Source of the DNA: Acidobacteriota bacterium
Lineage (GTDB): Bacteria > Acidobacteriota > Terriglobia > 20CM-2-55-15
Assembly (NCBI GenBank): GCA_003222815.1
Contig: QHXC01000419.1
Coordinates: 1 to 37,619, forward strand
Length of the DNA: 37,619 nucleotides
Reading direction: 5' to 3'
Numbering within the stretch: position 1 is the first letter of the stretch; each line of letters begins with the position of its first letter. The notes below the pieces were generated by a model. The model was not told the DNA's origin. It did no database searches and saw only the letters and a program-made list of their open reading frames with translations. Shown in pieces: positions 8,352 through 18,650 of the stretch. A program made the position numbers and the translations under genes.

Positions 8352-11177
8352 TCACGCCAATTGCGCCAAAACTCTTTGCAAAAACTGTCCGGTAATTGAC
8401 GCGCTGTTCGCGGCCACCTGTTCGGGTGTACCGACTGCAACCACGTGTCCGCCGGCGTCTCCGCCTTCTGGACCCAGATCGATGATCCAATCCGCGCATT
8501 TGATCACGTCGAGATTGTGCTCGATGATCAGCACGGTGCCTCCTGCTTCAATCAGACGTCTGAAAGCGCCAAGGAGCTTGTTGATGTCGTCAAAGTGTAA
8601 GCCCGTTGTGGGTTCGTCGAAAATAAATAACGTCTTTTCGCTCGTCTCTCGGGCCAGATAGGATGCGAGCTTGATCCGCTGTGCCTCGCCTCCAGAGAGG
8701 GTTGTAGCCGATTGACCCAGACGCAGGTAGCCCAGACCGACCTCATCCAGCACCTTCAGCTTTTTCGTGATTTTCGGCACGTTCGCGAAAAAGAGCAATG
8801 CCTCCCTCACCGTCATCTGAAGCACTTGATAGACATTCTTCCCTTTGTACAGCACTTCGAGAACGCCGCCTTTGTATCGCGTTCCCTTGCATTCCTCGCA
8901 GATCAACTCCACATCCGCCAGAAATTGCATTTCAACTGTGACGGTTCCGTCACCCTGGCACACTTCACAGCGGCCACCTGGAATATTGAAAGAGAAGCTG
9001 CCTGAGTTGTAGCCGCGGGCCTGAGCTTCGCGGGTGGAAGCGAAGACATCCCGGATGTGGTCGAACGCTTTAATGTACGTTACGGGATTTGAGCGGGGTG
9101 TCCTGCCGATCGGACTCTGGTCAACAAGGACGGCATCCGAAATCCATTTCATGCCGGTATCGATCACGCCCGTACCGAGACCCGGATCCCCACCATGCAG
9201 AGTAGCCTTTATGGCCTCAAATAGACATTCGTGTACCAGCGTGGATTTGCCCGATCCCGAAACACCCGTAATGCAGGTCATCAGGCCGAGCGGGATTTCG
9301 ACGTCAATGTTTTTTAGATTGTGCCTTGCCGCCTCCCTCAGTTTGATCATTTTTGTACCAAGCGAGCGCCGCTTTTTGGGGATAGACACCTTCAGTTCGC
9401 CAATCAGGTATTTGCCCGTGAGCGAAGCTGTGCATTTTTTCACTCCTTCAAGACTTCCCTGATAGACCAAGTTTCCGCCATTCTCTCCGGCGCCGGGACC
9501 AAGATCGAGAATGTGATCTGCCGACTTCATCATTTCAGCGTCATGCTCGACGACAAGAACCGTATTCCCGATATCACGCAGCCTCTCAAGAATCTCAATC
9601 AACCTTTGCCCATCGCGGGGATGCAGTCCGATGGAGGGCTCATCAAGCACATAGAGAGCTCCCACCAGCGAGGACCCAAGTGCAGTTGCAAGCTGGATGC
9701 GCTGCGCCTCACCGCCCGAAAGCGTAGAGGAAAGCCGGTCGAGCGTGAGGTACTGCAGGCCGACATCATTGAGAAACCGAAGGCGAGATTGGATCTCCAC
9801 CAGTACGCGTTCGGCAATCTCGGCCTCTGTCTCGCTCAGCTTAAGGTTCGAGAAAAAGTCGTAGCTCCCCTGGAGGGTCATACGGCAAACATCGGCTATG
9901 TTCTTACCGTTAATAAAAATGTCTCGCGCTTCTTGCCTTAGTCTCGATCCACCGCATTCCGGGCATACGGTATACCCGCGATACCGGCTGAGAAAAACTC
10001 GAACATGCAACTTGTACTTTTTCGTTTCCAGATATTCGAAGAACTCCCGTACGGCTTTCGTGGCAAACGCGCGTTCCTCTGGCGACAGGTCGCGGAAAGG
10101 CACATCCAACCGGATGCCCTTTCCGCGCGCGGCCTTTTTGAAGTCGGCCAGGTACACGCGATAACGCGGCTTAGTCCACGGCTCGACGGCACCCTGATTT
10201 AGAGACTTACTCTTATCGGGGATGACAAGATCGAGGTCGAGATCGATGGTATTGCCGAAGCCCTGGCAGCGGGGGCAAGCGCCGAAAGGATTATTGAAAG
10301 AAAACAGTCGTGGTTCCGGATCCCCGTACCGAATACCACATGTCTTGCATTCAAACGCTTCGCTGTAACGGAATTGCTTCTGGGGTGGCGTAAAGCCGTT
10401 TCCGGAAAGCCATTCGATGACTTCCAGGATAACTTCACCGGCGTTCTCGCGGAAGCATGTTTCGACAGAGTCGATGAGTCTCTGCCGGATATCCGGCGCC
10501 GTTTTCAGCCGATCTACGAGGACGTGCGCCGTCTTGCTGAAATCCACGTCCAGCAAGGATTCGGGCCTAGAATAATCGAAGACTTGGCCGTCCTGGTAGA
10601 TGCGATTGAAGCCTCGCCGCCTCAGATCGGTCAATAACGCGGCGAGTTGTTCCTGATTTTGGTTTTTGGGAAGGGGATAAAGAACGTAGAAACGTGTATC
10701 GACTGGCCATTGCATGACCACATCTGCAATCTGATCCACAGTGTCTTTCCGAACAATGCATCCACATCTTCGGCAGATGGTGGCGCCGACCCGCGCGAAC
10801 AGCAGGCGAATGTAATCGTAGACCTCGGTAGCTGTTCCGACCGTTGAGCGGGGAGTTCGGGCGGTGTTCCGCTGCCGGATGGCAATGGCCGGAGCAATCC
10901 CGTACACTTCGTCGATTTCAGGTTTCTCAATACGCTCGAGAAATTGACGAGCATAAGCCGACAGCGATTCGATGTATCGACGCTGTCCTTCTGCATAGAT
11001 CGTATCGAAGGCGAGCGAAGACTTTCCGGACCCACTGACCCCCGTCACGATGGTCAACGCATTATGGGGAATCTCGAAATCGATGTTCTTGAGGTTATGG
11101 ACCCGCACCCCTCGAGCAACAATGCTCTCCCTCTCAGTGGTGTTGGCCGTCCTAACCATAAACCTGGGATTATACAA
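8352..11177 (-). CDS. uvrA: UvrABC excinuclease subunit A
   Basis: 941 aa; two Walker A motifs ([40 protein letters not shown]), two LSGGEAQRI signatures, zinc motifs Cxx[12 protein letters not shown] and [11 protein letters not shown]. Confidence 0.97.
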   Translation of the reverse strand: MYNPRFMVRTANTTERESIVARGVRVHNLKNIDFEIPHNALTIVTGVSGSGKSSLAFDTIYAEGQRRYIESLSAYARQFLERIEKPEIDEVYGIAPAIAIRQRNTARTPRSTVGTATEVYDYIRLLFARVGATICRRCGCIVRKDTVDQIADVVMQWPVDTRFYVLYPLPKNQNQEQLAALLTDLRRRGFNRIYQDGQVFDYSRPESLLDVDFSKTAHVLVDRLKTAPDIRQRLIDSVETCFRENAGEVILEVIEWLSGNGFTPPQKQFRYSEAFECKTCGIRYGDPEPRLFSFNNPFGACPRCQGFGNTIDLDLDLVIPDKSKSLNQGAVEPWTKPRYRVYLADFKKAARGKGIRLDVPFRDLSPEERAFATKAVREFFEYLETKKYKLHVRVFLSRYRGYTVCPECGGSRLRQEARDIFINGKNIADVCRMTLQGSYDFFSNLKLSETEAEIAERVLVEIQSRLRFLNDVGLQYLTLDRLSSTLSGGEAQRIQLATALGSSLVGALYVLDEPSIGLHPRDGQRLIEILERLRDIGNTVLVVEHDAEMMKSADHILDLGPGAGENGGNLVYQGSLEGVKKCTASLTGKYLIGELKVSIPKKRRSLGTKMIKLREAARHNLKNIDVEIPLGLMTCITGVSGSGKSTLVHECLFEAIKATLHGGDPGLGTGVIDTGMKWISDAVLVDQSPIGRTPRSNPVTYIKAFDHIRDVFASTREAQARGYNSGSFSFNIPGGRCEVCQGDGTVTVEMQFLADVELICEECKGTRYKGGVLEVLYKGKNVYQVLQMTVREALLFFANVPKITKKLKVLDEVGLGYLRLGQSATTLSGGEAQRIKLASYLARETSEKTLFIFDEPTTGLHFDDINKLLGAFRRLIEAGGTVLIIEHNLDVIKCADWIIDLGPEGGDAGGHVVAVGTPEQVAANSASITGQFLQRVLAQLA

Positions 11178-11221
11178 CGGGGGAGATTTGTGAGAAGGCT
11201 CTCTCCCAGGGGGACCAGCTC

Positions 11222-11986
11222 TTAACCCACAATATCTTTCAAATTTTCAGGCGTAATCGTGAGTTCTCGGACCCGGCCGCTTTCTCCCAAGGGCTTAAGC
11301 TGCTGGCCATTTAGCTTCATCGTGAGCCCGCCGGCATTCCCGACGGTAATATGAATCGAGTTCATGGCCGTGAATTTTCGCGTCATGCCCGGTTTCAGGA
11401 TCTCTCCGGGTACGAGCGCACTACCGTCTGTTGTGATTTTGATCCATGTCTGTTCGCGTGCTTCCAATTCCAGCGTGAGAGCGTTCGTTGGCGGTGCAAC
11501 TTCCTGCGGCGGTGGTGCCGTTGGCGGTCCCGCCGGCAGGGCCGGCTCGGCCAGAGGTTGAGAAATGGAAACTTGCGGTTCAATGGCCGGCAAGGGAGTG
11601 TTTACAGAGTCTCGCGCGACCATATAAAAGATGATGAGGACCAAGAGCAACACGCCGAGCACGACAGGATATGAAAGCCATGGCACTTTAGGCTGAGAAG
11701 ACAGGCTCGCTGTCGTTTCCAACGGTTCGCTCGGCTGGCGAGAGGCTGTGACCCGCTCGTAGTCAGCGACAGCCTTTTCCGGGTCAAGGCCAATACGGTC
11801 CGCATAGGCGCGCACGAAACCGCGATTAAAAACGCCGCCGGGTAACAAGTGGAATTCCTCGTCTTCGATCGCTTTTAGAAAGCGAGTGCTGATCCGGGTC
11901 TCGACCGCGATTTGAGCCAGAGAGAGTCCGGCGGATTTCCGGGCTTTTATGAAACTTGCACCAAAGTCGGTCATATGGACCCGCAA
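11222..11986 (-). CDS. RodZ-like membrane protein (cytoplasmic HTH, TM, periplasmic DUF4115-like domain)
   Basis: [92 protein letters not shown]-terminal [26 protein letters not shown]. Confidence 0.85.
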   Translation of the reverse strand: MRVHMTDFGASFIKARKSAGLSLAQIAVETRISTRFLKAIEDEEFHLLPGGVFNRGFVRAYADRIGLDPEKAVADYERVTASRQPSEPLETTASLSSQPKVPWLSYPVVLGVLLLVLIIFYMVARDSVNTPLPAIEPQVSISQPLAEPALPAGPPTAPPPQEVAPPTNALTLELEAREQTWIKITTDGSALVPGEILKPGMTRKFTAMNSIHITVGNAGGLTMKLNGQQLKPLGESGRVRELTITPENLKDIVG

Positions 11987-12044
11987 GCCTCCAGTTCCCT
12001 GTCAATTGCGTTGCATCATATGGAAAGGATTTAATCCCAGTCAA

Positions 12045-12073
12045 TTGCTTTTATACAGACTTTCTGGTAGGGT
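12045..12073 (+). promoter_or_regulatory. Candidate sigma70-type promoter upstream of the BMC gene
   Basis: TTGCTT - 17 nt - TAGGGT, ending about 55 nt upstream of the BMC start codon, in the divergent intergenic region. Weak consensus match by eye. Confidence 0.3.
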
Positions 12074-12128
12074 ACGCGCCGGGTTTCTCTCCGGCAAATC
12101 GTCCCCCACTCGGGAAGTCAGGCCGAAA

Positions 12129-12443
12129 ATGTCAAACGAAGCATTGGGAATGGTTGAAACACGCGGTTTCATCGGAGCCGTTGAGGCGGCCGACGCGATG
12201 GTAAAGACGGCTAATGTCGTTCTAATTGGCAAGGAATACCTTTTGAACGGTTACGTCGCAGTGCTCGTTCGTGGTGATGTCGGTTCCGTGAAAGCCGCGA
12301 CAGAAGCGGGTTCCGTTGCGGCCCGCCGTGTCGGTGAGCTGATCAGCGTTCATGTCATTCCTCGTCCTTTCGAGGAGACAGAAAAAATCCTGCAAAGTTG
12401 GTCCGGTGGCACTGGCAAAACGGCTGACAGTACGACTGGATAA
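12129..12443 (+). CDS. Bacterial microcompartment shell protein, BMC-H family (PduA/EutM-like)
   Basis: [100 protein letters not shown] and VIPRP are BMC-domain hallmarks. Confidence 0.93.
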   Translation: MSNEALGMVETRGFIGAVEAADAMVKTANVVLIGKEYLLNGYVAVLVRGDVGSVKAATEAGSVAARRVGELISVHVIPRPFEETEKILQSWSGGTGKTADSTTG

Positions 12444-12499
12444 CTGTAGGGGCGGTCCACGACCGCCCCCCGTACGGCAGTCATAGACCGCCGCTACAG
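12444..12499. repeat. Two-hairpin palindromic element, CTGTAGGGGCGGTC family, copy 1
   Basis: CTGTAGGGGCGGTCCACGACCGCCCCCCGTACGGCAGTCATAGACCGCCGCTACAG; outer CTGTAG/CTACAG inverted ends; second copy at 31894..31943. Confidence 0.8.
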
Positions 12500-12504
12500 T
12501 AGAC

Positions 12505-14202
12505 ATGGATAAAGATCTCGAGTCCATTCAAGAAGCCCGAACTCTGCTTCAGACCGCTCATGGCGCCTGGTTGAAGTTTGAAAACTTTGCGGAAGAACAG
12601 GTCGAACGCATTCTTCTCGAAATCTCCAAAGCCGCAATCGCGAACGCCGAAGCGCTGGCCCGGCTAGCCGTGGAAGAAACCGGCTATGGAACTGTCGAGC
12701 ACAAGACGCTGAAGAATTTGTTCTGTGCGGATAATGTCTACCGAGCGATCCGTCCGATGAAGACCGTCGGGGTTGTGAACGAAGATAAGGAGAAGAAGGT
12801 TCTCGAAGTTGCCAGTCCCATCGGCGTAGTTGCGGCCGTCATCCCGTCGACGAATCCGACATCAACGACCATCTATAAAGCACTAATCGCAATTAAGGGG
12901 CGAAACGTTATTGTCTTCAGCCCTCACCCATCGGCCGCCCGATGCATCAATGAAACCAGCCGTCTGATGGCGGACGCCGCGGAGCGCTCCGGCGCACCCA
13001 AAGGCGTGATTTCCTGCATGAAGTTGCCAACTATGGAAGGCACACAGGAATTGATGAAAAACGAGCTGACATCGCTGATCCTTGCCACTGGCGGTCCCGG
13101 TCTCGTCAAAGCCGCCTATAGCGCTGGAAAACCGGCGTTCGGTGTCGGGCCCGGCAACGTCCCAGCCTATATCGAAAAGACCGCCGATGTCGCAAAGGCT
13201 GTCGCGGATATCCTTACCGGAAAATGTTTCGATAACGGCACGCTGTGCTCGTCCGAGCAAGCGCTCATCTGTGATGAAGCGGTCAAAGACGCGGTGCTCG
13301 AGGAATTGAGAAAGCAGGGAGCTCACATCTGCTCTGCCGCTGAGAAGGATAAGCTGGAGAGAACCATTCAAACCCCCAGACGGACCCTGAACACGAAAAT
13401 TGTCGGCAAGACCGCGTCGAAGATCGCCGAATTGGCAGGCTTCAGTGTGCCATCCGGAACACGCGCCCTCGTTGCTCGTGCAGACAGCGTTGGACCAGAG
13501 TATCCGATCTCGATGGAGAAACTCTCACCAACGTTGGCCTTCTATGTCGTGAAAGACTGGAAAGAAGGCTGCGCAAAATGCATCGAGATTCTGAATTTCG
13601 GAGGACTCGGACATACGCTCGGCTTGCATACGCGAGACGATGAAGTGGTACGGCAGTTCGGGTTGTACAAGCCGGCGTTTCGCATTTGCGTCAACACACC
13701 GGCAGCTTTGGGCGCGGTTGGATACACTACGAATCTATTCCCCTCGATGACATTAGGTTGCGGTGCCGCGGGCGGAAATATCACATCGGACAACATCTCG
13801 CCTCTGCACCTGATTAACCTGAAGCGCGTGGCCTACGGCGTGCGCGATGTGGTGGCGCCCGCGCAGTTCTCTACGCTGACGACAGCCGCTGCTGCCGCGC
13901 CAAGCCGTGCGGTGATTGAGCGTGTAGTGGATCAGTGGCTCGGCGCGAAGCCTCCCGGCGTAACACAGGTTCAGACTCCGGCCGTTGCGCCTCCACTTTC
14001 TTCGTTCCGGGAACTTGAACCCGAGCCGGCCAGGCAAAACATCGAGAAGCAGGATTCGAAACCCGTAGCCTTCGTGTGCGAGGAAGACGTCCGATCGGCC
14101 ATTCAAGCGAATTCAAGGATCGTGATCGGCAAGAAGACAATCATCACGCCGTCAGCTCGCGAGCTTGGCGAGGACAATGACACCTTTGTGATTGGGGACT
14201 GA
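12505..14202 (+). CDS. BMC-associated CoA-acylating aldehyde dehydrogenase with C-terminal extension
   Basis: 565 aa; GVVAAVIPSTNPTSTTIYKALIAIKGRN, ATGGPGLVKAAYSAGKPAFGVGPGNVPAYI, FDNGTLCSSEQALI (catalytic Cys), TLGCGAAGGNITSDNISPLHLINLKRVAYG. Extension holds an amphipathic helix-like PSRAVIERVVDQWLGAK and EEDVRSAIQANSRIVIGKKTIITPSARELGEDN. Confidence 0.9.
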   Translation: MDKDLESIQEARTLLQTAHGAWLKFENFAEEQVERILLEISKAAIANAEALARLAVEETGYGTVEHKTLKNLFCADNVYRAIRPMKTVGVVNEDKEKKVLEVASPIGVVAAVIPSTNPTSTTIYKALIAIKGRNVIVFSPHPSAARCINETSRLMADAAERSGAPKGVISCMKLPTMEGTQELMKNELTSLILATGGPGLVKAAYSAGKPAFGVGPGNVPAYIEKTADVAKAVADILTGKCFDNGTLCSSEQALICDEAVKDAVLEELRKQGAHICSAAEKDKLERTIQTPRRTLNTKIVGKTASKIAELAGFSVPSGTRALVARADSVGPEYPISMEKLSPTLAFYVVKDWKEGCAKCIEILNFGGLGHTLGLHTRDDEVVRQFGLYKPAFRICVNTPAALGAVGYTTNLFPSMTLGCGAAGGNITSDNISPLHLINLKRVAYGVRDVVAPAQFSTLTTAAAAAPSRAVIERVVDQWLGAKPPGVTQVQTPAVAPPLSSFRELEPEPARQNIEKQDSKPVAFVCEEDVRSAIQANSRIVIGKKTIITPSARELGEDNDTFVIGD

Positions 14203-14290
14203 GTTGCCGCGGGCGAAAACGTATTCCTCTCTCCTGTTTCAGGAGGTGAACAGGGTTTCCCAATGAATATCAATGAAGAAGCCCTTGGCT

Positions 14291-14740
14291 TTAGCCCGCG
14301 TTCGTGCGCAGCTTCCCTGCCGCGCACTTGAAGAACTGATCAATCACCATGCGCGCGGCCCCGCCAATCATTCGCTGACCGAGGCTGGCGATGGCGCCGC
14401 CGGCGGTCACGTCGCCCGAGTACTGAACTACAGTACCGGTTCCGTTTGAGGTCAACTGAATCTTTCCTTCGCCATTAACAAATCCCGGCGTTCCACTTCC
14501 GTTGACGGTCATCTGATATTCCGATGGGGGGGCCAGGTCATGCAAACCGATTCCACCGGTAAACGTTCCACTGATGGCGCCGACGCCGATCTTCATCTGC
14601 ATCTCGTACGTGCCGTCGCCGGTCTTGACCAGCTTTTCGCAGCCCGGAAGGCATTCAGCGATTCTCGTCGCGTCCGTTAAAAAAGCCCAGACGGCTTCCG
14701 ACGGAATTTCATCGAACAGGAATTGCCCTTCGATCCGCAT
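14291..14740 (-). CDS. CoxG-like SRPBCC carbon monoxide dehydrogenase subunit G family protein
   Basis: MRIEGQFLFDEIPSEAVWAFLTDATRIAECLPGCEKLVKTGDGTYEMQMKIGVGAISGTFTG; CoxG pattern; follows CoxSLM. Confidence 0.85.
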   Translation of the reverse strand: MRIEGQFLFDEIPSEAVWAFLTDATRIAECLPGCEKLVKTGDGTYEMQMKIGVGAISGTFTGGIGLHDLAPPSEYQMTVNGSGTPGFVNGEGKIQLTSNGTGTVVQYSGDVTAGGAIASLGQRMIGGAARMVIDQFFKCAAGKLRTNAG

Positions 14741-14744
14741 CGCA

Positions 14745-15611
14745 TCATCCGGCGCGCTCGATGGCCGCTTCCAGGGCACGCCGCGAAAAGACGCGCGCCA
14801 GGTCTAGCCGATAGTTGGCCGACGCATGAATGTCGTCCAGCGCGATGATACCTTTGCCCGCACTCTCGCACGCCTTTTTAAGCAGGTCCGGCGCCGGTTT
14901 CTGTCCATTCAAAGCTTTCTCGGTATCGGTCGCCCGGAACGCGTGATTACCAACACCCGTGATGCCGATGCCCACATTGGACAGCCTGCCTGACCCATCC
15001 AGTTCGACGACGGCCGCCGCGCCACAAATCGCAAAGCCGGAGGCCTTCTGCGCCATCTTCAAATACGCGCTTCCGGTTCGTCCGGACCTCAAAGGAATCT
15101 GAATCTCTCGAACGATTTCATTCGGTTCCAATGCGGTCGTTAGCATGTCCACGAAGAACTTCGATGCTGGAATCTGCCGTTCCCCTTTCGGTCCCAGCGC
15201 GACGATGGTTGCGTCCAGAGCGAGGATGCTGGCCGGGTAATCCGCTGCGGGATCCGCATGCGAAAGACTGCCACCGATCGTGCCCTTGTTCCGTACCTGC
15301 ACGTCCCCGATCAAACCCGCCGCGTCCGCAAGCGCGTGGCACCCACGCGCGACGGCATCCGATGTCTCAATCACGTAGTGGGTAGTCAACGCGCCGATGC
15401 GGATCTTTCCATTTTCCTTATTCACATAGGAGAGCTCCGGAATCCTGCCGATGTCGATCAAGAACTCCGGCGCTGCAAGGCGCAGCTTCATCATGGGAAT
15501 CAGGCTGTGGCCGCCCGCAACAATCTTGGCGCGGCCGCCGTGCTTCTGAAGGAGGTTGACGGCTTCGCCCAGCGAAGTTGCAACCGTGTACTCGAAATTA
15601 TGCGCAATCAT
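14745..15611 (-). CDS. Molybdenum hydroxylase FAD-binding subunit (CoxM-like)
   Basis: FEYTVATSLGEAVNLLQKHGGRAKIVAGGHSLIPMMKLRLAAPEFLIDIGRI; RNKGTIGGSLSHADPAADYPA. Confidence 0.9.
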   Translation of the reverse strand: MIAHNFEYTVATSLGEAVNLLQKHGGRAKIVAGGHSLIPMMKLRLAAPEFLIDIGRIPELSYVNKENGKIRIGALTTHYVIETSDAVARGCHALADAAGLIGDVQVRNKGTIGGSLSHADPAADYPASILALDATIVALGPKGERQIPASKFFVDMLTTALEPNEIVREIQIPLRSGRTGSAYLKMAQKASGFAICGAAAVVELDGSGRLSNVGIGITGVGNHAFRATDTEKALNGQKPAPDLLKKACESAGKGIIALDDIHASANYRLDLARVFSRRALEAAIERAG

Positions 15612-17935
15612 GATGCTTTCCTCCCTTTCAGAATTTTCCAGACCTTCTCGGAACGCACCGGCATATCAATATGCGTGACGCCGAATGGAGCCAACGCGTC
15701 CACAACCGCGTTCACCACGGCAGGCGTTGAACCAATCGTCCCCGCCTCACCGACGCCCTTAACGCCCAGCGGGTTTACAGGAGATGGTGTAACGGTACGA
15801 TCCAATTCAAACTCGGGGAAGTCGTGGGCCCGAGGCAGCGCGTAGTCCATGAGCGAGCCGGTCAGAAGCTGACCATTCTCGTCGTAGACCACTTCCTCAT
15901 GCAGAGCCTGAGCGACACCTTGCACGATCCCCCCGTGTACCTGCCCTTCGACCAGCAACGGGTTGATGACGTTTCCGCAGTCGTCCACAGCAACGTATTT
16001 GGTTATCTTTGGCTCACCGGTTTCCCAATCCAGTTCCACCACACAAACGTGCGTGCCGAATGGGAACGTGAAATTCGAGGGCTCGAAGAAGCGTGTCGCT
16101 TCCAGTCCAGGCTCTACTCCCGGAGGAAGGTTTCTGGCCATGTATGCGGCGCCAACAACCTCGGTATAGTTGATTGAGCGGCCGGATCCACCCTTGACGA
16201 CAAGTTTGCCCGGCGAGAACTCCATCTTGTCCGGCGTCGTCTCCAACAGGTGCGCCGCAATCTTTTTCATCTTCTCTTTTAGATCCTGGATGGCGAGAAA
16301 CATTGCGGTCCCACCAACTGCAGTGGCACGGCTTCCAAACGTTCCGATCCCGTAGGGGATGCGCGCTGTGTCTCCGTGAATCACCACGACATCATCCGGG
16401 GTGATCCCCAGTTCGTCAGCAGCAATCTGAGCAAAACTGGTTTCCTGACCCTGCCCGTGCGGCGAAGCGCCGGTGAGGACCGTCACTTTGCCGCTGGGTT
16501 CAATGCGAACTGTGCCGCTTTCCCATCCTCCCGCCGGCATCGCCGTTGAAGGTCCCATGGCGCAAATTTCGACATAGGATGAAAGTCCGATTCCCATGTA
16601 CTTGCCTTGCTTCCAAAGCTCAGCCTGCTTCAGGCGCAACCCCTTGTAGTCGGCCAATTCCAACGCGCGGTCGAGCGCTTTTTCGTAATCGGCACTGTCA
16701 TAAATGACGCCGCCTGAGGTCTTGTACGGAAACTCATTCGGTCGCGGGAAATTACGCCTTCGGAGTTCAGCGGGATCCAGCTTGAGCTTCTGCGCGGCTA
16801 CATCCATGATGCGCTCGATTAAGTAAGTCGCTTCGGGACGTCCGGCGCCACGATATGCGTCCGTGGCCATCTTATTGGTCAGGACGCCGACCTGATCAAA
16901 CTTGAGCGCGGGTACCTTGTATGCCCCGGGGGCGAGCAGTCCTGTGAGCGTCGGAATAATCGGTGTCAGAAGCTGGAAGTACGCACCCAAGTCCGCAATG
17001 GATTTGACGCGCATTCCAAGAATCGTGCCGTCTTTCTTCAAGGCCAGTTCGACGTCATCAATCTGATCTCGTCCGTGAATCGTGGCCGCGATGTTCTCGC
17101 GCCGGCTTTCGATCCATTTCACGGGATGACCGGTCTTCTTTGCCAGATATGCGACGAGCCCTTCCTCGGCATACACGTTCAGCTTGGAACCGAATCCGCC
17201 ACCGACTTCGGGCGCGATCACGCGCATGCGGTTTTCAGGGACACGGACCATCAAGGCGAGCTGCGTTCGGAGCAGATGTGGAATCTGTGTGGAAGACCAA
17301 ATGACCAGCTCATTGTCAGGCATCTGCAAAGTGGCGACGGCACCGCGAGTCTCCATCGCGATCGGTGCAAGCCGCTGATTGATGAATCGCTCTTTCACGA
17401 CCACGTTGGCGCTTTTGAATGCTTCTTCCGTGTTGCCGCTCTCAAAACCAAAGTGGTACGAAACGTTGTCTGAGAATTCGTCGTAGAGACGCGGACTGCC
17501 GGGCTGCATCGCCTTTTCGGGATTAACCACCGCCGGAAGTGGCTCGTATTCGATTTCGATGAAATCGGCGGCATCTCGCGCGATGTATTTATCCGCCGCT
17601 ACAACAGCCGCGATGGGCTCTCCAACAAATCGAACCTTACTGACAGCCAGCAGATAGCGTTGAGGCCTCTTCATGTTCGGGATCTCGCCGGCCGACGGAA
17701 CCGGGCCGCAGTTGGCAGCAACTTCCTCGCCGGTGATGACTGCGTGAACTCCTGGAAGCCTTTGCGCTTTCGAAATGTCAATTCTTTTGATGCGCGCATG
17801 CGCGTGAATGCTGCGCGTGATGGCCATGTGCAGCATGCCGGGCATCGAGATGTCGTCGACATAGGACGACGTTCCCGATACCAGGCGTGGGTCTTCCTTT
17901 CGCTTCAGAGCCTGACCGACGTACCGTTGTGTCAT
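15608..17935 (-). CDS. Molybdenum hydroxylase large subunit, form II CoxL / aldehyde-xanthine dehydrogenase type
   Basis: 775 aa; GQALKRKEDPRLVSGTSSYVDDI, EVGGGFGSKLNVYAEE, DAYRGAGRPEATYLIER, GASPHGQGQETSFAQIAADEL, GVKGVGEAGTIGS. The AYRGAGR loop indicates form II. Confidence 0.92.
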   Translation of the reverse strand: MTQRYVGQALKRKEDPRLVSGTSSYVDDISMPGMLHMAITRSIHAHARIKRIDISKAQRLPGVHAVITGEEVAANCGPVPSAGEIPNMKRPQRYLLAVSKVRFVGEPIAAVVAADKYIARDAADFIEIEYEPLPAVVNPEKAMQPGSPRLYDEFSDNVSYHFGFESGNTEEAFKSANVVVKERFINQRLAPIAMETRGAVATLQMPDNELVIWSSTQIPHLLRTQLALMVRVPENRMRVIAPEVGGGFGSKLNVYAEEGLVAYLAKKTGHPVKWIESRRENIAATIHGRDQIDDVELALKKDGTILGMRVKSIADLGAYFQLLTPIIPTLTGLLAPGAYKVPALKFDQVGVLTNKMATDAYRGAGRPEATYLIERIMDVAAQKLKLDPAELRRRNFPRPNEFPYKTSGGVIYDSADYEKALDRALELADYKGLRLKQAELWKQGKYMGIGLSSYVEICAMGPSTAMPAGGWESGTVRIEPSGKVTVLTGASPHGQGQETSFAQIAADELGITPDDVVVIHGDTARIPYGIGTFGSRATAVGGTAMFLAIQDLKEKMKKIAAHLLETTPDKMEFSPGKLVVKGGSGRSINYTEVVGAAYMARNLPPGVEPGLEATRFFEPSNFTFPFGTHVCVVELDWETGEPKITKYVAVDDCGNVINPLLVEGQVHGGIVQGVAQALHEEVVYDENGQLLTGSLMDYALPRAHDFPEFELDRTVTPSPVNPLGVKGVGEAGTIGSTPAVVNAVVDALAPFGVTHIDMPVRSEKVWKILKGRKAS

Positions 17936-17959
17936 GATTTCACCTCCGTCTTATTAGCG

Positions 17960-18033
17960 TCGGGCCCACCGGCCTGCCTTAGTTGGTACACAGCCTTCGG
18001 CGGCCTCTTTGAAGGGCATTGGCCGGTCCCCCC
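17960..18033 (-). repeat. About 74-bp dispersed element (GGGGGGACCGGCCAA...GGCCGGTGGGCCCGA), copy 1
   Basis: Reverse complement GGGGGGACCGGCCAATGCCCTTCAAAGAGGCCGCCGAAGGCTGTGTACCAACTAAGGCAGGCCGGTGGGCCCGA matches 28533..28605 on the + strand. Confidence 0.85.
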
Positions 18034-18048
18034 GCTTCGCGCATTGAA

Positions 18049-18537
18049 TTAGTCACCGGCGGCGATCCTGGGTTCCCGCTTCAACTTGCCCGCAGCGGAA
18101 CGGACGGCAGCGACGATGTTTTGATATCCGGTGCAACGGCACAGATTGCCGCCGAGTGCGTCCCGAATTTCTGTATCGGTTGGTGCCGTGTTGCGCGCGA
18201 GCAGTTGGTGCGCGCACATGATCATGCCCGGAGTGCAGTATCCGCATTGTAGTCCGTGTTCTTCCCAGAAGCTCTCCTGAAGCGGATGGAGTTGGCCGTC
18301 TCGCGCCATACCCTCGATGGTGACGACGTCTACGCCGTCCGCTTGAACTGCGAACATCGTGCAGGATTTCACGGCCAGCCCATTTGCCAGAACCGTACAG
18401 GCGCCGCATATGCTGGTTTCGCACCCGATATGCGTGCCCGTCAGGCCTGCCAGATCGCGGATGAAGTGCGTGAGCAGAAGGCGCGGGTCGATGTCCTTTT
18501 CGTAGGGCTTTCCATTAATTCTGATTTTCACGTGCAT
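18049..18537 (-). CDS. Molybdenum hydroxylase 2Fe-2S subunit (CoxS-like)
   Basis: [62 protein letters not shown]. Confidence 0.93.
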   Translation of the reverse strand: MHVKIRINGKPYEKDIDPRLLLTHFIRDLAGLTGTHIGCETSICGACTVLANGLAVKSCTMFAVQADGVDVVTIEGMARDGQLHPLQESFWEEHGLQCGYCTPGMIMCAHQLLARNTAPTDTEIRDALGGNLCRCTGYQNIVAAVRSAAGKLKREPRIAAGD

Positions 18538-18650
18538 ACGTGCTTCTCCTCGGTGATTGCATGAAGTTCGGAGGAACGGCCACGTATTGTATGCTAACCA
18601 TGTAAAGACGGATAGATGGAAAAGGCAGTCTAATAAAGTGTTTCTTGATT

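Noticed and set aside
17660-18052. + strand ORF of 130 aa ending [29 protein letters not shown] as a gene
   Set aside because: Antisense to coxL and ends in the dispersed repeat; the same YTAFGGL...WPVPP peptide appears antisense to the second repeat copy at 28533.
15608-18537. Aerobic CO dehydrogenase (carboxydotrophy) operon
   Set aside because: The large subunit has AYRGAGR, not the form I AYxCSFR active-site loop, so CO oxidation cannot be claimed; called a form II / aldehyde-xanthine dehydrogenase-type hydroxylase.
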